A stretch of 64,000 bases of DNA, taken from contig JBFMDV010000001.1 in assembly GCA_040753875.1 (NCBI GenBank), positions 1-64,000 of the forward strand. Reading direction: 5' to 3'. The stretch comes from Candidatus Zixiibacteriota bacterium (GTDB lineage Bacteria; Zixibacteria; MSB-5A5; GN15; FEB-12). The notes under the pieces are model-generated. The model saw only the letters and a list, made by a program, of their open reading frames with translations. It was not told the DNA's origin and did no database searches. Below, piece by piece: positions 51,339 through 59,677 of this stretch (its first letter is position 1; the number at the start of each line of letters is the position of its first letter). The position numbers and the translations under genes were made by a program.

Positions 51339-51533
51339 TTAGTCTTCAAAATACCTGTTCCGACGCTGCTTGCGCTTAGCCGCAGCGAGTTTCCGCTTCC
51401 GGGTTTCGGAAGGCTTCTCGTAATGCTGATGTTTCTTGTAATCTGAGAGAATACCAGACTTCTCGCAAAACTTATTGAAACGTCGGAGAGCTTTCTCAAA
51501 GGACTCGTCGTCCCGCACTCTCACACCAGTCAA
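51339..51533 (-). CDS. rpsU: 30S ribosomal protein S21
   Basis: 64 residues, basic, [20 protein letters not shown] then a Lys/Arg-rich tail ([20 protein letters not shown]). S21 joins the 30S platform and aids mRNA binding. The start is TTG 51533 with GGGGGTGA eight bases upstream; the GTG at 51524 is an alternative. It heads the minus-strand run to recN and has a strong promoter 50 bases upstream. Confidence 0.93.
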   Translation of the reverse strand: MTGVRVRDDESFEKALRRFNKFCEKSGILSDYKKHQHYEKPSETRKRKLAAAKRKQRRNRYFED

Positions 51534-51589
51534 TTAGATTCACCCCCTTCCCCCTTTTGTAACATGCTATATTTCAACATCATATCTAA

Positions 51590-51618
51590 AATCTACTGTT
51601 GCTGTATCGCTTTGTCAA
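51590..51618 (-). promoter_or_regulatory. promoter of the rpsU operon
   Basis: Minus strand TTGACA (51618-51613), 17 bases, TAGATT (51595-51590). Predicted start near 51583, about 50 bases before the rpsU start. The remainder of 51620-51766 holds nothing recognisable. Confidence 0.65.
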
Positions 51619-51766
51619 CCTCTATCGGCAGATTCCTCGCCAAAAACAACAGGTACAATTGCCCAACCCTCCGCTTTGCATCGATGGGAATAGGATCAGC
51701 CGGTGGGTTTATCCGAATCATCAACATCAGGAGATTTCATCAGTGCTCCACAACTAATTGCAATAC

Positions 51767-52093
51767 CTACAGATAGCCGAGCTTGTCCACCCCCTCGTTC
51801 GACAAGAAATGAAAGTGTACATGCGGGACTTCTTGTCCGTAGCCGTTGTTGATGAGAATCCGGTAATGGTCTTCAACGCCCAACTTCCTGGCAATCAGTT
51901 TGGCGGTTTCACTCATCATGCTCAGGACCTCTGGGGGAGTGCTTTGAAAATCGGAAAACTCGGCTTTAGGAATGATCAGCAGATGAACCCGGTCTTTTGG
52001 GCGGTGGTCGGCGATGACAATGACCTGATCGGTTTCATGGAAAATCTTGGCGGGCAGCTCCCGGTTGATAATGCGCGTGAAAATTGATGTCAT
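51767..52093 (-). CDS. HIT family nucleotide-binding protein (HinT-like)
   Basis: 108 residues, standard for the Hint branch. The histidine triad HVHFH is at 91-95 (VPHVHFHFL). N-terminal SIFTRIINRELPAKIFHETD and HLLIIPK are typical. Hint proteins hydrolyse AMP-lysine and other nucleoside phosphoramidates. It is divergent from yebC and separated from rpsU by 233 bases. Confidence 0.94.
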   Translation of the reverse strand: MTSIFTRIINRELPAKIFHETDQVIVIADHRPKDRVHLLIIPKAEFSDFQSTPPEVLSMMSETAKLIARKLGVEDHYRILINNGYGQEVPHVHFHFLSNEGVDKLGYL

Positions 52094-52153
52094 TGTTCCA
52101 ATATATGTGAGTCCAGAGCCGGGTCAATCTGAAAGCAGATTGGTGAACCGCTC

Positions 52154-52182
52154 TTGCCAAGACTGAGGGGGTGTGGTAGATT
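52154..52182 (+). promoter_or_regulatory. promoter of the yebC-ruvCAB run
   Basis: TTGCCA (52154-52159), 17 bases, TAGATT (52177-52182). It predicts transcription from about 52189 and a 135-base leader. Confidence 0.5.
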
Positions 52183-52199
52183 ACATGTTCGGATTCGAC

Positions 52200-52270
52200 T
52201 CTCCTTGGAGAACGCCGCCTGATATGACAACCAGGGCGTGCGAACCTTCACGAGAGAGGGTCCAAGGAGA
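52200..52270 (+). ncRNA. candidate structured 5' leader of yebC
   Basis: TCTCCTTGGA (52200-52209) is the exact reverse complement of TCCAAGGAGA (52261-52270), so a 10-bp outer stem can enclose the intervening 51 bases, which themselves can pair ACGCC with GGCGT. It falls inside the predicted leader. It could be a regulatory element or a protein-binding site; no known class was recognised. Confidence 0.4.
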
Positions 52271-52323
52271 ACAGGCTGGCTTTGACTATGATGATGGATG
52301 GCATATACAAGGAGGCGTAACCC

Positions 52324-53076
52324 ATGTCAGGTCATTCTAAATGGGCGACGATAAAACGCAAAAAAGGGAAACTTGACCAGGAGCGGGGGAAGATCTTCAC
52401 GCAGCATATCAAGGAGATCACCATTGCCGCACGTGAAGGCGGAGGGGACCCGAACAACAACGCCCGACTCCGAAGCGCCGTTGCCGCCGCCAAAGGCGCC
52501 AACATGCCGGCCGACAACATCAAGCGTGCCATTCTGAAAGGGACTGGCCAGCTTCCTGGTGTCACATACGAATCGGCTGTTTACGAGGGATACGGTCCTG
52601 CCGGGGTCGCTATCTTGCTCGAAGTGATGACCGACAACAAGAACCGCACGGTGGCAGAGATCCGTCACTTGCTCACGAAGTATGGCGGCAACATGGGAAC
52701 CGCTGGTTCCGTAGCCTGGATGTTCCATAAAAAGGGCGTCATTACCGTCGACCTGAACGCTGCTGATGAAAATACGCTCATGGAGCTGGCGATGGAGAAT
52801 GGGGCGGAGGATTTCTCTGCGGATTCCGGCTCCTATGAGATCACCACAATGCCACATGACCTTGAGGCCGTGCGAAGCGCTCTTGAGACAAAAAAAATCC
52901 CGATCGTCTCGGCTGAGATCACTATGATCCCGCAGAATTCTGTCAAGATCACTGCCGAGAACGAGGCCAATTCGATGTTGAAGCTGTTCGAGTATCTGGA
53001 GGAACACGATGATGTCCAGAAGGTCTATTCGAACTTCGACATCGACGAGAAGATTTTGGAGAAATTGGCGGGGTGA
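52324..53076 (+). CDS. YebC/PmpR family protein (TACO1-like)
   Basis: 250 residues, normal length. MSGHSKWATIKRKKGKLDQE opens the protein and FTQHIKEITIAAREGG, KGANMPADNIKRAI and YEGYGPAGVAILLE follow, all standard. Members are described either as transcriptional regulators or as factors that relieve ribosome stalling on proline runs. GGAGG lies seven bases before the ATG. Its position ahead of ruvC is common in bacteria. A strong terminator follows, so ruvCAB may be transcribed partly on its own. Confidence 0.95.
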   Translation: MSGHSKWATIKRKKGKLDQERGKIFTQHIKEITIAAREGGGDPNNNARLRSAVAAAKGANMPADNIKRAILKGTGQLPGVTYESAVYEGYGPAGVAILLEVMTDNKNRTVAEIRHLLTKYGGNMGTAGSVAWMFHKKGVITVDLNAADENTLMELAMENGAEDFSADSGSYEITTMPHDLEAVRSALETKKIPIVSAEITMIPQNSVKITAENEANSMLKLFEYLEEHDDVQKVYSNFDIDEKILEKLAG

Positions 53077-53133
53077 GAAACCGGATCAAGTCAGCCGGAT
53101 GTTCTCGCACTTGAAGTCTTTCGGTTTTACCTG

Positions 53134-53161
53134 ATGCCAGGCGTCCCCGCCTGGCATTTTT
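53134..53161 (+). terminator. intrinsic terminator after yebC
   Basis: ATGCCAGGCG and CGCCTGGCAT form a perfect 10-bp stem around TCCC, running into TTTTT. Confidence 0.88.
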
Positions 53162-53229
53162 GTGTTATGTGACAACACGGTCCCAGATTTTTATTGGAAA
53201 TGCGAGGGATTCGGACTATTTATCGTCCT

Positions 53230-53724
53230 ATGCGAGTGCTTGGCATAGACCCTGGTCTGGGGATCACCGGCTACGGTGTTTTGGAACTGGAGGGGGAACG
53301 GCCGGTTGTTGTCGAGGTGGGTGTCATCCGCAGCGATGCCCGGCTTAGTATCGAGAACCGCCTCAGAGAAGTCTCGACTGGGCTGTCTGAGATTGTTGGG
53401 CAGTTCCGACCGGAGGCGATAGCGGTCGAAGAACTCTACTCGCACTACAGCCATCCCATAACGGCAGTCATCATGGGGCACGTCCGCGGGGTCATATTCC
53501 TCAAGGCAGCCGAGGCAGGGATCCCGGTTGTATCATACGCAGCTACGCGGATCAAGAAATCGCTGACCGGCAATGGTCGGGCCACCAAGGAACAGATTCA
53601 GCGGATGGTCAAATCGACGCTCGGCCTGCCGCAGATCCCGGAACCGCCGGATGCTGCCGATGCCCTGGCGATTGCGCTGTGTCATTGCCGCGCCATGCAG
53701 CAGAACGCGACGGTAGACGTATGA
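53230..53724 (+). CDS. ruvC: Holliday junction endonuclease RuvC
   Basis: 164 residues from ATG 53230, matching the family start M-x-x-L-G-I-D-P-G; upstream in-frame codons (TTG 53194, ATG 53200) lack support. Catalytic acids are visible: D7 (GIDPGLG), E67/E68 (VEELYSHY) and the pair in PDAADALAIA near 139-142. RuvC cuts Holliday junctions moved by RuvAB. Its stop overlaps ruvA by four bases. Confidence 0.95.
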   Translation: MRVLGIDPGLGITGYGVLELEGERPVVVEVGVIRSDARLSIENRLREVSTGLSEIVGQFRPEAIAVEELYSHYSHPITAVIMGHVRGVIFLKAAEAGIPVVSYAATRIKKSLTGNGRATKEQIQRMVKSTLGLPQIPEPPDAADALAIALCHCRAMQQNATVDV

Positions 53725-54371
53725 TAAGCCGTCTTCGCGGGACACTCACGCAGGTTTCGGATCAGTGGGCATTGGTCGAGAACTCCGGCCTCTATTACGA
53801 AGTGTTGCTGCCGTCGGGGCTGGCCGGGCGGCTTAAGGAGAGCGGTACCATTGGACGGGAGATCAGCCTCGAAACGATTTACTATATCGAGGCGGGGGAT
53901 AAGAAGGCCAATGAATACCCCAGGCTGGTCGGTTTCATAGATCCGATCGACCGGGAGTTTTTCTCGTTGCTCACCCAGGTGCCTGGGCTCGGTGTAAAAA
54001 AAGCGCTCAAATCGCTGGTGCTGCCGATTCGGGATATAGCGACTGCCATTGAAACAAAGGATGCCAGTACCCTGACCAGACTCCCGGGAGTGGGGGCGCG
54101 GCTGGCGGAAAAAATTGTCGCGGAGCTTCACGGCAAAACCGCCAAGTATGCATTGTCCAAAGCCGAAGAGCCGCTCGCAATGAAAGTGAAGGCCCGCTCG
54201 CCGCTCATGGAGGAGGCAGTTGAGGTTCTCCTGCAGCTTCAGTACAAGCGGGCCGAAGCGGAACAGATGGTGGATGCGGCAATCAAGAGCAGCCCAAGGG
54301 TCGACCGGGTCGAGGACCTGATTACCGTCATATTCAAAAGCGAACAGAAGACCAAAGCGGAAGTCCAATGA
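53721..54371 (+). CDS. ruvA: Holliday junction helicase subunit RuvA
   Basis: 216 residues from the ATG at 53721 (MISRLRGTL). An OB-fold N-terminus is followed by helix-hairpin-helix repeats (LLTQVPGLGVKKALKSL, LTRLPGVGARLAEKIVAEL) and a C-terminal RuvB-binding three-helix domain. RuvA holds the four-way junction. ATGA overlaps link it to ruvC before and ruvB after. Confidence 0.95.
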   Translation: MISRLRGTLTQVSDQWALVENSGLYYEVLLPSGLAGRLKESGTIGREISLETIYYIEAGDKKANEYPRLVGFIDPIDREFFSLLTQVPGLGVKKALKSLVLPIRDIATAIETKDASTLTRLPGVGARLAEKIVAELHGKTAKYALSKAEEPLAMKVKARSPLMEEAVEVLLQLQYKRAEAEQMVDAAIKSSPRVDRVEDLITVIFKSEQKTKAEVQ

Positions 54372-55396
54372 CCCGCGAACGCATTGTTACCGGTGGACAA
54401 CTCGGGCCGGACGAAGACCTGGTTCAATTTTCGCTGCGCCCGAAGAGTCTGTCCGAGTACATAGGGCAGAGCGAATTAAAGGCGAAACTTCAAGTATTAC
54501 TTGAGGCGGCAAAAGGGCGTAAAGAAGCGGTTGAGCATGTGCTTCTCTACGGTCCGCCCGGTCTCGGCAAAACGACACTCGCCCATATTATTGCCAACGA
54601 AATGGGCTCGCGGTTGATCGCCACGTCAGGGCCAGCGCTCCAACGTACCGGTGATCTGATGGGGATTCTGACGAATCTGAACGAAGGGGATATCCTGTTT
54701 ATCGACGAGATCCATCGCCTCTCGCCGGTTATCGAAGAGTTCATCTATCCTGCCATGGAAGATTTCAAGGTAGATTTCGTGGTAGACAAGGGGGCGTTCG
54801 CCAAAGTCATCAATGTTCCCCTCAAGCGGTTTACTTTGGTGGGTGCAACCACTCGCGCCGGTATGCTTTCAGCGCCTCTTCGCGACCGTTTCGGGCTCTA
54901 CTATCATATCGATTTCTACGAGCCGGCAGACCTGGAAACTATTGTCCTCCGCTCCGCCAGGCTTCTGGAGATAGCCATCGACCGTGAGGCAGCTCGTACG
55001 GTGGCAGGACGTGCACGAGGGACCCCGCGTATCGCCAATCGGCTGTTGCGGCGGGTGCGGGATTACGCCGCGGTGAAGGCGGACGGGAAGATCACTTCTG
55101 AACTGGCAGTGAAGGCGTTGGACGCCGAAGGGGTGGACAGCATGGGACTGGATCCGTTGGACCGAAAGCTGTTGAAGATTGTTATAGACTATTACAAAGG
55201 CGGTCCGGTCGGTATTGAGGCCCTGGCCGCCACGTTAAGCGAGGAGATGGACACACTGGTGGATATGGTGGAGCCGTATCTGCTGAAGATCGGTTTCGTG
55301 CAGCGTACCAAACGAGGTCGGATGGCATCGACCGCGGCAGCCAAACATCTTGGATTGATGGTTAAGGGGGACTCCCCACAGGAGAGTTTGTTCTGA
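54368..55396 (+). CDS. ruvB: Holliday junction helicase subunit RuvB
   Basis: 342 residues, normal. AAA+ ATPase with Walker A YGPPGLGKTTLAH, Walker B FIDEIHRLSP, sensor 1 LVGATTRAG, and arginine-finger region FGLYYHIDFY, followed by the C-terminal winged helix ending in TKRGRMASTAAAKHLG. It drives branch migration. It overlaps ruvA by four bases and is one base upstream of a small unknown gene. Confidence 0.97.
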   Translation: MTRERIVTGGQLGPDEDLVQFSLRPKSLSEYIGQSELKAKLQVLLEAAKGRKEAVEHVLLYGPPGLGKTTLAHIIANEMGSRLIATSGPALQRTGDLMGILTNLNEGDILFIDEIHRLSPVIEEFIYPAMEDFKVDFVVDKGAFAKVINVPLKRFTLVGATTRAGMLSAPLRDRFGLYYHIDFYEPADLETIVLRSARLLEIAIDREAARTVAGRARGTPRIANRLLRRVRDYAAVKADGKITSELAVKALDAEGVDSMGLDPLDRKLLKIVIDYYKGGPVGIEALAATLSEEMDTLVDMVEPYLLKIGFVQRTKRGRMASTAAAKHLGLMVKGDSPQESLF

Positions 55397-55397
55397 T

Positions 55398-55688
55398 ATG
55401 TCCGACGATGCCCTGTATCTGTTGCTACAATCACTTGGCGCCCAGGTCCTCGAGGGACGTACGAACCCTACCGGCACCGTAGCGATTCTGATGTCCGAAA
55501 CACTGAAATTCCGCGACAAGCTGAAGGCGGAGACGGGCATGATTCTGACAGTCGATGACACCCGGCTGGCGCTCGACGGGCTCGAGTCGCTTCTTAATGA
55601 GCGGGAGATACCGCCTGGTCTGACCAGTGAACAACGGATGCTCGCACAAATCTGGTTTGACCGGCTGACTCTCTTCAATAGGGAGTAG
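55398..55688 (+). CDS. small protein of unknown function between ruvB and queA
   Basis: 96 residues, mostly helical and acidic, with no Cys, no signal peptide and no membrane segment. I do not recognise the family. The ATG lies one base after the ruvB stop, and the frame spans most of the gap to queA, so translation with ruvCAB is likely. Features: LYLLLQSLGAQVLEGR at the N-terminus and LALDGLESLLNEREIPPGLT in the second half. Its operon place hints at a repair or translation helper; that is only inference. Confidence 0.7.
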   Translation: MSDDALYLLLQSLGAQVLEGRTNPTGTVAILMSETLKFRDKLKAETGMILTVDDTRLALDGLESLLNEREIPPGLTSEQRMLAQIWFDRLTLFNRE

Positions 55689-55764
55689 ACTTCGCGGGAT
55701 CGCGCGTCATCCGGAGCAATACCCATCACCTGGCGTTTGATCATTCTCTTCGTGAGGCCGACCC

Positions 55765-56808
55765 TTGGCGACCGACATCGCACTTTTTGACTATAACCTG
55801 CCACAGGATCTCATCGCACAATTCCCAACTGTTCGCCGCGACCAATCCCGGTTGCTTATTCTTGACAGGCAAACAGGAACAATTCAGCATCTTCGTTTTG
55901 GTGACATAACCGGCTTCCTACGGCGAGGGGATGCGCTTGTTGTCAACAACACTCGCGTGTTCAAAGCGCGCCTTTGGGGAAACCGCTGTTCGGGCGGCCG
56001 GATCGAGTTGTTCCTGGTACGGCCGGCCGAGCCAGGGACAGAGCATTGGGAGGCCCTTGTAAGTCCCTCAAGGCGTCTGAAACCTGGCGAGGAGATTCTC
56101 TTCGATAATCGGCAATCTGTCCTCTTATCGACGCCCCTTGGCAACGGCCGGTGGCGCGTCCAATTCAAATCGGTCTCGGCCTGTCGCCGGATAATCGCCA
56201 CGTTCGGACATGTCCCGTTGCCGCACTATATCGGCCGTCCCGACCAGCCGACCGACCTTCGGAGATACCAAACCGTGTTTGCGGCTAAGGAAAAAACCGG
56301 AGCGGTAGCGGCTCCGACAGCCGGTTTTCATTTCACTCATCCTCTAATACAGCAACTGAAGGCCAAGGGTGTGCAGGTCATTGAGTTGACGCTTCATGTC
56401 GGTCCGGGCACGTTTAAGCCGGTGAAATGCGAGCACATAGAGGACCATATCGTTGATCCTGAATACGCCGAGATATCATCTCAGTCGGCTACTGCGATCA
56501 ACAATATCAAGCAGCAGGGCGGTTCCCTGTTTGTGGTGGGCACCACCACGGTCCGTACGCTTGAATCGGCGGCAACAGACGGGGGAGACGTTCGGCCATT
56601 CGCGGGATTTGTGAGTACATATATCAAGCCGGGACATAACTTCCGGCTGGTCGATCACCTAATCACCAATTTCCACCTCCCGCGCTCGTCGCTTCTGATC
56701 CTTGTCTCTGCCTTCGCAGGGCGCGAACGGATATTAGGCTGTTATCGCGAGGCGATAGCGAGAGGATATCGCTTCTACAGCTATGGCGATGCCATGCTGA
56801 TCCTATAA
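55765..56808 (+). CDS. queA: S-adenosylmethionine:tRNA ribosyltransferase-isomerase
   Basis: 347 residues from a TTG start with GAGG seven bases upstream. QueA transfers ribose from SAM to 7-aminomethyl-deazaguanine in tRNA, making epoxyqueuosine. Typical blocks are FDYNLPQDLIAQFP, VVNNTRVFKARL, VAAPTAGFHFT and FVSTYIKPGHNFRLVDHLI. tgt is not in the window. Its place after ruvB is common across bacteria. Confidence 0.95.
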   Translation: MATDIALFDYNLPQDLIAQFPTVRRDQSRLLILDRQTGTIQHLRFGDITGFLRRGDALVVNNTRVFKARLWGNRCSGGRIELFLVRPAEPGTEHWEALVSPSRRLKPGEEILFDNRQSVLLSTPLGNGRWRVQFKSVSACRRIIATFGHVPLPHYIGRPDQPTDLRRYQTVFAAKEKTGAVAAPTAGFHFTHPLIQQLKAKGVQVIELTLHVGPGTFKPVKCEHIEDHIVDPEYAEISSQSATAINNIKQQGGSLFVVGTTTVRTLESAATDGGDVRPFAGFVSTYIKPGHNFRLVDHLITNFHLPRSSLLILVSAFAGRERILGCYREAIARGYRFYSYGDAMLIL

Positions 56809-56850
56809 TCCACTTTTGTGCCGAATTCTGGCTCTGTATATTCGGGCCGC

Positions 56851-57540
56851 ATGGATACCGTTGCGCTTATAGTTGCAGCCGGTCGGGCGAGCCGGTTCGG
56901 CGGTGCTGTCCCCAAGCAGTTTCGGGAGCTTGGTGACCGCCCGTTGCTGGCCTGGACCATCAGTCGTTTTGAAGCGGCGCAGAGCATAACAAAGATCGTA
57001 CTAGTAGTAGCCGAGGAACACCTGCTCTATACCAGCCAGAAAATTGTCGATCCATACGGGTTCACAAAGGTTTTCAAGATTGTCATCGGAGGCGAGTCAC
57101 GTCAGGAATCCGTGCTGAAGGGGCTTCGCTCCCTCCCCTTTTCGACGCCTTTCGTGGCCATTCATGATGGCGCCAGGCCACTCGTTACACCCACTGATAT
57201 CGACCGGGTCGTTGCGGCAGCAATAAAAGAGCGAGCGGCGATGCTCGCGGCCCCGGCGACTGACACAGTTAAACGGGTGCGGGATGGTTTTGTCCTTAGC
57301 ACTCTTGACCGTGACTCATTGTTCCTGGCACAGACACCGCAAGTTTTCCAATACGACCTCATCCTGCAGGCTCACATGGAGGCGGCCGACCGCACCATCG
57401 CGACCGATGACGCCTCCCTGGTCGAAAGCAGAGGTTTCAAAGTGTGTGTTGTCGAACCGACCGGTCCAAATCCGAAAGTGACTACTACGGAGGACTTCCA
57501 ATATGTTGAGACACTGCTGAATCGAGAGCACCGTGACTAA
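56851..57540 (+). CDS. ispD: 2-C-methyl-D-erythritol 4-phosphate cytidylyltransferase
   Basis: 229 residues from ATG 56851; the frame opens earlier but the family begins at this point with VALIVAAGRASRFGGAVPKQF, the CTP-binding glycine loop. ATDTVKR and AIHDGARPLV are further family blocks. It is the third step of the non-mevalonate isoprenoid pathway. It overlaps ispF by eight bases, the fourth/fifth-step partner, so the two enzymes are made together. Confidence 0.95.
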   Translation: MDTVALIVAAGRASRFGGAVPKQFRELGDRPLLAWTISRFEAAQSITKIVLVVAEEHLLYTSQKIVDPYGFTKVFKIVIGGESRQESVLKGLRSLPFSTPFVAIHDGARPLVTPTDIDRVVAAAIKERAAMLAAPATDTVKRVRDGFVLSTLDRDSLFLAQTPQVFQYDLILQAHMEAADRTIATDDASLVESRGFKVCVVEPTGPNPKVTTTEDFQYVETLLNREHRD

Positions 57541-58021
57541 GCTCAGAATTGGACACGGATTCGATGTTCATCCTTTCGTTGGCGGAAGACCCTTGGTCAT
57601 AGGCGGTGTACAGATTCCGTTCGGGCAAGGGTTGGCCGGTCATAGCGACGCCGACGTGCTCCTGCACGCTGTCTGTGATGCCCTGCTGGGCGCGATGGGA
57701 CTTCCTGATATCGGCCAGCATTTCCCGCCAACCGATCCGCGGTATAAGGGGGCTGATTCGAAGGGGCTTTTGGCCGACGTGGTCAAGCTGACTCGCTCAA
57801 ATGGGATGCGAGCAGTCGTGAATGTCGATGCCGTGATCATGGCCGAGGCCCCACCAATGAACCCTCATATCCCCGCCATGAAGAAGATCATTGCCGCGTT
57901 GCTGGAGATTCCGGAAAGCTGTGTTGGTATTAAAGCCACAACCTGCGAGCGAATGGGATTCGTTGGACGGCAGGAAGGCATAGCTGCCTCGGCAGTCTGT
58001 CTGGTTGAAATGTATGACTGA
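57533..58021 (+). CDS. ispF: 2-C-methyl-D-erythritol 2,4-cyclodiphosphate synthase
   Basis: 162 residues from a GTG, standard for IspF. The metal ligands are in IGHGFDVHPF and the following GLAGHSDADVLLHAVCDAL. C-terminal KATTCERMGFVGRQEGIAA is diagnostic. It cyclises CDP-ME 2-phosphate to MEcPP. ispE is absent here. It overlaps ispD upstream and the DedA gene downstream by eight bases each. Confidence 0.96.
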   Translation: MTKLRIGHGFDVHPFVGGRPLVIGGVQIPFGQGLAGHSDADVLLHAVCDALLGAMGLPDIGQHFPPTDPRYKGADSKGLLADVVKLTRSNGMRAVVNVDAVIMAEAPPMNPHIPAMKKIIAALLEIPESCVGIKATTCERMGFVGRQEGIAASAVCLVEMYD

Positions 58022-58658
58022 CGCCTCCCCAGACCTGCAACGGTATCTCGACTACCTCTTCTCCCATGGACCCGTGTGGGCGTACTCCGCCTTGTTTCTG
58101 GCCTGTTTCATTGAGAATTTGTTCCCGCCATTTCCCGGGGACTCGTTTGTCGTCGCCGGGGGAGGCTTGGTAGCGCTCGACCGGTTGAACTACCTGCCCG
58201 CCTTGTTCTCGATTGTCGCAGGTGGTATGTGTTCGGTCATGCTCCTGTACCTTTTTGGTCTCAGGTACGGTCGGGACTATTTTCTCCGGAAGAATTACAG
58301 GTACTTTGGCGTCCGCGATATCACCCAGATGGAGGCGCGATTAGTACGATGGGGCGCGCTAATCCTGATCGGTTCCCGTTTCGTGGTGGGACTCCGAACC
58401 GTGCTGACCTTGGCAGCCGGCATTGGCCGATACCCGATTGGGAAAATGATCCTGTTTTCGCTGCTTTCCTACCTGCTTTTCACCGCGCTTCTTATGTACC
58501 TGGCAGATGCACTGGTCACGAATTTTAATGTCATCGAGCAATATTTTCGCACGTATAACCGGATAATCTGGCCGATAATGATCGTAGTGGTGGTCATATG
58601 GTTTTGGCGCAAATGGCGACCGGCATCAGACCGGAAAAACGGACCGAACGACAGATGA
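58014..58658 (+). CDS. DedA family membrane protein
   Basis: 214 residues from ATG 58014, overlapping the ispF stop. Membrane protein with ENLFPPFPGDSFVVAGGGL at the N-terminus and GSRFVVGLRTVLTLAAGIGR, the conserved DedA/VTT segment with F-x-R-x-x-P-like character. DedA proteins move phospholipids or undecaprenyl phosphate, which would fit beside the isoprenoid and cell-wall genes. It overlaps ddl by four bases. Confidence 0.9.
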   Translation: MTDASPDLQRYLDYLFSHGPVWAYSALFLACFIENLFPPFPGDSFVVAGGGLVALDRLNYLPALFSIVAGGMCSVMLLYLFGLRYGRDYFLRKNYRYFGVRDITQMEARLVRWGALILIGSRFVVGLRTVLTLAAGIGRYPIGKMILFSLLSYLLFTALLMYLADALVTNFNVIEQYFRTYNRIIWPIMIVVVVIWFWRKWRPASDRKNGPNDR

Positions 58659-59668
58659 AGATCCTCCTGTTGGCTGGCGGTAATTCAAGCGAAAATCAAG
58701 TCTCTCTCAATACGGGCGCTGCCATTTTCGATTCGCTTAAACGGCTGGGCCACGAAGTCCTCCCGATCGACCCGGCCACCGGTCGCTCGTTGATCGGCAC
58801 GGACGGGACGTATCAGAATCAGTTGCCTCCTGGCGAAACAACAACCCTGACTACTACCGGCTCGCGAGCGCTCACGGCTGCACTGGCGTCGCCGGTCTAC
58901 CGCAATATCGATCTGGTATTCATTGCCTTACACGGTGGGGAAGGAGAAAACGGCACCATTCAGGCGCTACTCGATCTGAGCGGCATAAAATACACCGGTT
59001 CCGGTATGGCCGCCTCTGCAATTGCCATGAACAAGGCGATCACAAAGCGCCTGTTCACGTCGGCGCAGATCCCCACCCCCGACTGGGAACTATATCACCT
59101 GAGTAGGGAACTTCCGACAGAAAGGATTGTCGAATCTGTCCGGAAACGGTTCTCTTTGCCGGTGATCGTCAAACCAAACGACGGCGGTTCGACAGTTGGA
59201 CTTACCAAGGTTAAGTCTATTAAGATGCTGCCTGACGCCATCGATATTTGTGCGCACGAATCAAGAGAAGTACTCGTGGAGCAGTTCATTGCCGGCCGGG
59301 AGATGACGGTCGCAGTGGTCGACGGCAAAGCGCTGCCGGTGGTAGAGATCCGTCCCAAAAATGAGCTCTACGATTATGAAGCGAAATATACCAAAGGGAA
59401 ATCGGAGTACCTTGCCCCCGCGCCTATCGATGATGCATTTGCCGTGCGTATGCAAGAGTACGCTGAGACTGCCTTTGAGTTGATCGGTGCCTCGGGGTTG
59501 GTACGAGTCGATTTCATATTGTCTCCCGACGGCACGCCGTATTGCCTGGAAGTGAACACGCTTCCCGGCATGACTAACCTGTCGCTTGCCCCAATGGCGG
59601 CCAAATGCGCCGGCATTTCATTCGATCAACTAATCGAGCGGATTGTTGCTTCGGCACTTCGCAGTTAA
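58655..59668 (+). CDS. ddl: D-alanine--D-alanine ligase
   Basis: 337 residues from ATG 58655 (MKILLLAGGNSSENQVS); the upstream frame lies inside the DedA gene. ATP-grasp fold with FIALHGGEGENGTIQALLDL, KPNDGGSTVGLTKVKS, and the C-terminal FILSPDGTPYCLEVNTLPGM. It makes the D-Ala-D-Ala dipeptide of peptidoglycan, so the cell has a normal wall. It is coupled to dedA by an ATGA overlap and followed by a HAD hydrolase nine bases later. Confidence 0.94.
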   Translation: MKILLLAGGNSSENQVSLNTGAAIFDSLKRLGHEVLPIDPATGRSLIGTDGTYQNQLPPGETTTLTTTGSRALTAALASPVYRNIDLVFIALHGGEGENGTIQALLDLSGIKYTGSGMAASAIAMNKAITKRLFTSAQIPTPDWELYHLSRELPTERIVESVRKRFSLPVIVKPNDGGSTVGLTKVKSIKMLPDAIDICAHESREVLVEQFIAGREMTVAVVDGKALPVVEIRPKNELYDYEAKYTKGKSEYLAPAPIDDAFAVRMQEYAETAFELIGASGLVRVDFILSPDGTPYCLEVNTLPGMTNLSLAPMAAKCAGISFDQLIERIVASALRS

Positions 59669-59677
59669 ACTCGCCTC

